Positions 58,437 through 64,000 of a stretch of DNA of 64,000 bases are shown in pieces; position 1 is the stretch's first letter; each line of letters starts with the position of its first letter. The translations under genes were made by a program, and so were the position numbers. Below the pieces are notes generated by a model that worked only from the letters and a program-made list of their open reading frames with translations, did no database searches and was not told where the DNA came from. The stretch spans positions 28,145,051 through 28,209,050 of the forward strand of contig CM026401.1 of NCBI GenBank assembly GCA_014843695.1, read 5' to 3'. Source of the DNA: Archivesica marissinica. Taxonomy: Eukaryota; Mollusca; Bivalvia; Venerida; Vesicomyidae.

Positions 58437-59799
58437 ATTGTAAGGTAAGTGATGATGTTCACAACAGCATAAAACAATAAGACAAAAACATATCCATCCG
58501 AACATAACATAACAGTCATAAACAGTTATATTAATTATAAAGTAAAAAATAATGTTCTAATGAATTTGTCGTTTTTATTTTCGACAGCAAACAGAAACAA
58601 ACTTGAAAATTATACCGAAACTAGTTTTTATTTCGAATGTTCATGTGCGCTTGTGTATTGTAGTGAAAGGAGCAGGGGCAGTTAAAATGAATACAATTGG
58701 ATAACTAATACTTTATTAGCCAAAATCATAAGAGAACAAGTAAATTTGTATTTATTGGTGTGAGATAGAAATTTATTTCATCAAGTGATCACCGAAATAT
58801 GTTCTTCCACGAGTGACGTTCTCTCTATGAGATAAATTTCAATCTTACACTAATAAAGAAATAATCCTCTATATCTTCATCCTTACATATTACTGACAAG
58901 TGATCAGAACAGGTGATTGACCCCACGTAAAATGACAAGTGATCAGAACAGATGATTGACCACACGTAAAATGACAAGTGATCAGAACAGATGATTGACC
59001 CCAAAATTGTCCTTCTACTTACAAGAAAAGAATTGCGCAAGAAAATCTATAGCACCAGTTTAAAGGCATTTGTCTGTTACAAGTTGGTTACAAATCAGCT
59101 TGTAAACTTCTTAGGGCTTCTCCAAGCGCTCGCACGAAGGACTGACAGCGTTGTGTCAATGATATTTCCGAATTGTATACCAGACTATCCAGAATGTTGA
59201 GACGAAATGCAATTTTAGCGAGGGTTATAGATTTGCTGTCAGTCTCGGTGAATACAGCAATAGATAAAGCTGTTTCTTCGCTAGTTGATGCATGTGTACA
59301 GTGAACATATATTGCTGTATTAAACGTAACAATAGCCAGGAAAAAATGCAAGAGACTGTGTAATTATTTACTGTAAAATTGATAGAAGCTACGTTGTAAC
59401 AGAGGCCTTGGTAAAATGATTACGGGTTATCGGGGGAAATACTTCTTCTTGTCTCAGTTTCTATGATCCTTCTGTGCATGATTTATGTCTCGCACAGTAA
59501 GAATACGTCATAGAATACATCTAATACACTCAATCAATAATCATCTAAAACTACATAGAAATTCTAGTCTTTTGTCTTCAACTTATCATTATTTGTGGGG
59601 GGGGGGGTGTGTATGATACAGGCTTTATTTGGGGTAGCAATCGGTGCAATAAGTTTTTTTATTAGATTGAAATATTTAGGAAGGTCATGGGTTCAAAACT
59701 CTTTGTAGCCTCCGGAGTCAGATGGCTATTCCCCTCCCATGGTCTGTATGTTCTGTAAGCCAGGTCTAGTCTCTATGCAGCTACAGCCAACTAGCCCCA
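58437..59799. other. Intronic sequence with a small 39-bp triplication
   Basis: TGACAAGTGATCAGAACAG plus ATGATTGACCCCACGTAAAA occurs three times at 58894-59005. A poly-G run lies at 59596-59606. Open frames at 58991-59351 on both strands show no family features. Confidence 0.55.
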
Positions 59800-61200
59800 G
59801 TATCTGTCTGCTGCCCAATTATCTCCCTGCCACCCCAATATCTCCCTGCCACCCCATTACTTCCCTTCCATGCACAGTATATCCCTGCCACCCAAGTATA
59901 ACCCTGTATCCCCAGTATCTCCCTGCCACACACAGTATCTCCCTGCCACACCCAGTATCACACTGACACCCAAGTATCACCCTGTCACCCCCAGTATCTC
60001 CCTGCCACACCCAGTATCTCCCTGCCACACCCAGTATCTCCCTGCCACACCCAGTATCACACTGTCACCCCCAGTATCTCCCTGCCACCCCCCAGTATCT
60101 CCCTGCCACACCCAGTATCACACTGCCACCCAAGTATCACCCTGCCACCCCCAGTATCTCCCTGCCACCCCCAGTATCTCCCTGCCACACCCAGTATCAC
60201 ATTGCCACCCAAGTATCTCCCTGTCACCCCCAGTATCACACTGCCACCCCCAGTATCTCCCTACCACACCCAGTATCTCCCTGCCACACCCAGTATCACA
60301 CTGCCACCCCAAGTATCATCTTGCCATCCGCGGTATCATACTGCCACACCCAATATCACACTGCCACCCAAGTATAACCCTGCCACACCCAGTATCACAC
60401 TGCCACACCCAGTATCTCCCTGCCACACCCAGTATCACACTGCCACCCCTCAGTATCTCCCTGCCGCCTCAGTCAACTAACCCAGATCAAGTTTCTCCCT
60501 GCCGCCCCCAGTATCACACTGCCACCCCCAGTATCTCCCTGTCACCCCAGTATCTCCCTGCCACACCCAGTATCTCCCTCCCTGCCACCCCCAGTATCTC
60601 CCTACCACCCCCAGTATCACACTGCCACCCCCAGTATCTCCCTGCCACACCCAGTATCTCCCTGCCACACCCAGTATCACACTGCCACCCCAAGTATCAC
60701 CTTGCCATCCGCGGTATCATACTGCCACACCCAGTATCACACTGCCACCCAAGTATAACCCTGCCACACCCAGTATCACACTGCTACACCCAGTATCTCC
60801 CTGCCACACCCAGTATCACACTGCCACCCCTCAGTATCTCCCTTCCGCCTCAGTCAACTAACCCAGATCAAGTTTCTCCCTGCCGCCCCCAGTATCACAC
60901 TGCCACCCCCAGTATCTCCCTGTCACCCCAGTATCTCCCTGCCACACCCAGTATCTCCCTCCCTGCCACCCCCAGTATCTCCCTACCACCCCCAGTATCT
61001 CCCTGCTGCCCTCAGTATCTCCCTGCTGCCCCCAGTATCTCCCTCCCTGCCACCCCCAGTATCACCCTCCCTGCCACCCCAGTATCTCCCTCCCTGCCAC
61101 CCCCAGTATCTCCCTGCTGCCCTCAGTATCTCCCTCCCTGCCACCCCCAGTATCTCCCTCCGCCTCTGTCAACTAACCCAGATCAAGTTTCTCCCTGCTG
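59800..61200. repeat. About 20-bp minisatellite, about 68 copies
   Basis: Unit core CCCAGTATCTCCCTGCCAC, alternating with CCCAGTATCACACTGCCAC. A 381-bp block is duplicated: the marker AGTCAACTAACCCAGATCAA is at 60471 and 60852, with a third partial occurrence near 61168. C-rich strand, no gene. Confidence 0.95.
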
Positions 61201-61837
61201 TAAGCACAAGTATCATTATCATCTATATAGACAAGATGTTGTCTGTATTTGTTACTTTTCCATTGTGTAGATAAATTAAATAGAGTGCCTGTCTATTTTT
61301 TTGGTGAATGTTGAATATGAATGTTATCTTGTTCATATTGTGATAAATACAACATAATATTATGCACACACTACTTATAATTAACAGGGAGTAACACTAA
61401 CAGACAAGTTATATCTGATATATCCCTGTGTTTGTGGATGCTACAGGAATTCGATTGTAGTATAATTTAGTAGCAAGTTTTAAGCCAGGTGGCTGAAACT
61501 GCTATACTCACATAGCGACCTTTACAATAAGGAGTTGAGAAAAAGACCAACATTTGTTTGTATTTTTAGTTTTTATTGGCAGTTAAAAAAAGAAGGTTTC
61601 CCTAAAAAGGTGGATGGAAGTTTGACTGATTGTGGGAGACAACTCTATCAAGCTTGTTAAGTTTACTTTGATGAATTACCTCCCTTATAAGTACATTATT
61701 GATTAATTGCTTCAGTCTCATCCAGAATATAATAATTTCTCGCCTGTGGCTCCATTTTGAACACAATTTGTAAAACATTTAAATAATTTTGCTGTACATG
61801 TACAGATTGTTTGTGTATGTACACTCATTACCCTCAT
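61201..61837. other. Single-copy intronic sequence
   Basis: AT-rich, no element or exon recognised. Confidence 0.5.
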
Positions 61838-63870
61838 CCAGTACATATAATGTAATCAACTGTACATCCAGTGCATATAATGTAATCAACTGTACACCCA
61901 GTGCATATAATGTAATCGACTGTACACCCAGTGCATATAATGTAATCAACTGTACACCCAGTGCATATAATGTAATCGAGTGTACATCCAGTGCATATAA
62001 TGTAATCAACTGTACATCCAGTGCATATAATGTAATCGAGTGTACATCCAGTGCATATAATGTAATCAACTGTACATCCAGTGCATATAATGTAATCAAC
62101 TGTACATCCAGTGCATATAATGTAATCGAGTGTACATCCAGTGCATATAATGTAATCGACTGTACATCCATCCAGTGCATATAATGTAATCGACTGTACA
62201 TCCAGTGCATATAATGTAATCAACTGTACATCCAGTGCATATAATGTAATCGAGTGTACACCCAGTGCATATAATGTAATCGAGTGTACATCCAGTGCAT
62301 ATAATGTAATCAACTGTACATCCAGCTGTACATCCAGTGCATATAATGTAATCAACTGTACATCCAGTGCATATAATGTAATCGAGTGTACATTCAGTGC
62401 ATATAATGTAATCAACTGTACATCCAGTGCATATAATGTAATCAACTGTACATCCAGTGCATATAATGTAATCAACTGTACATCCAGTGCATATAATGTA
62501 ATCGAGTGTACATCCAGTGCATATAATGTAATCAACTGTACATCCAGTGCATATAATGTAATCGAGTGTACATTCAGTGCATATAATGTAATCGACTGTA
62601 CACCCAGTGCATATAATGTAATCGAGTGTACATTCAGTACATATAATGTAATCGAGTGTACATTCAGTGCATATAATGTAATCAACTGTACACCCAGTGC
62701 ATATAATGTAATCGAGTGTACATTCAGTGCATATAATGTAATCGACTGTACACCCAGTGCATATAATGTAATCGAGTGTACATTCAGTGCATATAATGTA
62801 ATCGAGTGTACATTCAGTGCATATAATGTAATCGAGTGTACATCCAGTGCATATAATGTAATCAACTGTACATCCAGCTGTACATCCAGTGCATATAATG
62901 TAATCAACTGTACATCCAGTGCATATAATGTAATCGAGTGTACATTCAGTGCATATAATGTAATCAACTGTACATCCAGTGCATATAATGTAATCAACTG
63001 TACATCCAGTGCATATAATGTAATCAACTGTACATCCAGTGCATATAATGTAATCAACTGTACATCCAGTGCATATAATGTAATCGAGTGTACATTCAGT
63101 GCATATAATGTAATCGACTGTACACCCAGTGCATATAATGTAATCGAGTGTACATTCAGTACATATAATGTAATCGAGTGTACATTCAGTGCATATAATG
63201 TAATCAACTGTACACCCAGTGCATATAATGTAATCGAGTGTACATTCAGTGCATATAATTTAATCGACTGTACACCCAGTGCATATAATGTAATCGAGTG
63301 TACATTCAGTGCATATAATGTAATCGAGTGTACATTCAGTACATATAATGTAATCGAGTGTACATTCAGTGCATATAATGTAATCGAGTGTACATTCAGT
63401 ACATATAATGTAATCGAGTGTACATTCAGTGCATATAATGTAATCGACTGTACATTCAGTGCATATAATGTAATCGACTGTACACCCAGTGCATATAATG
63501 TAATCGAGTGTACATTCAGTGCATATAATGTAATCGACTGTACACCCAGTGCATATAATGTAATCGAGTGTACATTCAGTGCATATAATGTAATCGAGTG
63601 TACATTCAGTACATATAATGTAATCGAGTGTACACCCAGTGCATATAATGTAATCGAGTGTACATTCAGTGCATATACTGTAATCGAGTGTACATTCAGT
63701 GCATATAATGTAATCGAGTGTACATTCAGTGCATATAATGTAATCGACTGTACATCCAGTACATATAATGTAATCGAGTGTACATTCAGTGCATATAATG
63801 TAATCGAGTGTACATTCAGTGCATATAATGTAATCGACTGTACATTCAGTGCATAGAATGTAATCGAGTG
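61838..63870. repeat. 30-bp minisatellite, about 68 copies, 2.0 kb
   Basis: Unit TGCATATAATGTAATCGAGT plus GTACATCCAG. Variants are ATCGAC, ATCAAC, ACATTCAG and ACACCCAG. The marker TCCAGCTGTACATCCAG occurs at 62321 and 62873, with the same order of variants following, so a 552-bp block was duplicated. The 30-bp period keeps one minus-strand frame open for 457 codons; this is not a gene. The array ends about 70 bp before the RERE acceptor. Confidence 0.97.
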
Positions 63871-63941
63871 TATATTTCTGTTAGCCAGAATAGTTTGAGT
63901 AACGGAGGACTCTCTTGTTTATAATTGTTTGTATATTTCAG

Positions 63942-64000
63942 TATCAAAGGACTGGAGCAATGCTGGGAAGCCTAGTAGTCCACGATTGTGCACAAAATGT
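63942..64000 (+). CDS. RERE: RERE/Atrophin homologue, partial exon: second half of GATA zinc finger
   Basis: Seen: acceptor TTGTATATTTCAG, then 59 nt running off the window end. With the G carried from the exon at 51023 the first codon is GTA (Val), followed by SKDWSNAGKPSSPRLCTKC. The two exons together give CQNC, 19 residues, CTKC, a GATA-type zinc finger. RERE relatives carry FTTTSKDWHHGGREN at the same place and then LCTDC, so SKDW and the cysteine pair align, with one extra residue in the loop here. The loop differs more than the cysteines. The exon should continue past the window with an [RK]-[IV]-x-[FY]KKYGE-like segment, but that cannot be seen. A 30-bp minisatellite ends only about 70 bp upstream of the acceptor. 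Confidence 0.93.

Larger units (their letters stand above)
51113..63941 (+). other. RERE intron inside the zinc finger, 12,829 bp
   Basis: GT-AG intron (GTCAGT to TTTCAG) that splits the GATA finger between CQNC-LVT and SKDW. About three quarters of it is minisatellite: a 37-bp array of 6.3 kb, a roughly 20-bp array of 1.4 kb and a 30-bp array of 2.0 kb. It also holds a complete SINE with target-site duplication. No exon is missing between the flanking exons, since residues and phase join exactly. Confidence 0.9.

Noticed and set aside
53540..58480. Open frame of 1646 codons (Cys/Tyr/Val-rich)
   Set aside because: It is the 37-bp minisatellite read through in rotating frames; equally long frames exist in other frames and on the minus strand. 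There is no codon bias, no splice context and no family match.
61834..63207. 457-codon minus-strand frame (ITLYALDVQL repeats)
   Set aside because: A 30-bp unit without stop codons produces it automatically. No start or splice context and no conservation of synonymous change was seen.

Overview
This is intronic and exonic DNA of an animal genome. A heterodont bivalve mollusc is my best guess. The guess rests on three things: tRNA-derived SINEs and hairpin MITEs of a kind I associate from memory with clam-like bivalves, introns over 10 kb long, and an extreme load of minisatellites. The phylum-level call is an inference; the exon calls below do not depend on it.

Only one gene is supported. 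Three plus-strand exons at 34649-34784, 51023-51112 and 63942-64000 (cut by the window edge) belong to the metazoan RERE/Atrophin co-repressor. They join in consistent phase (0, then 1, then 1). The product runs from the end of the SANT domain (YYYFWKKTP), through a basic linker and the hallmark SSEF-L-DLSSAS acidic stretch, into a GATA-type zinc finger (CQNC, 19 residues, CTKC) that is interrupted by an intron. The introns between them are 16.2 kb and 12.8 kb. Everything from position 1 to 34648 is probably the preceding intron, because no earlier RERE exon was found there.

The rest is repeat-dominated. By rough addition about 37 kb of the 63 kb of known bases is tandem array: about 30 largely unrelated minisatellites with units of 11 to 66 bp. 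The largest are at 4.9-11.1 kb (poly-C unit of about 33 bp), 43.5-47.4 kb (about 55 bp), 52.1-58.4 kb (37 bp) and 61.8-63.9 kb (30 bp). The long open reading frames in these arrays, up to 1646 codons, are by-products of stop-free repeat units and are not genes.

Between the arrays lie transposable elements with clear structural signatures. Three SINE families are present, several copies with 13-14 bp target-site duplications. TTAA-flanked piggyBac-like MITEs include one with two near-perfect hairpins. A 999-bp hAT-like element with an 8-bp duplication (ATAATTAC) sits inside one of these MITEs. A degenerate non-LTR reverse transcriptase relic with GVPQGS lies on the minus strand at about 34.2-34.4 kb.

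The most interesting theme is that several minisatellites clearly grew out of transposable-element sequence: a SINE body (34-bp, 62-bp and 50-bp units), a MITE terminus (33/37-bp), a SINE tail (30-bp) and a dispersed repeat (29-bp). The window may therefore record how TE debris seeds the tandem arrays that inflate the introns of a conserved gene. A 1000-base N gap (183-1182) and indel-rich stretches inside two arrays mark places where the assembly is less reliable.
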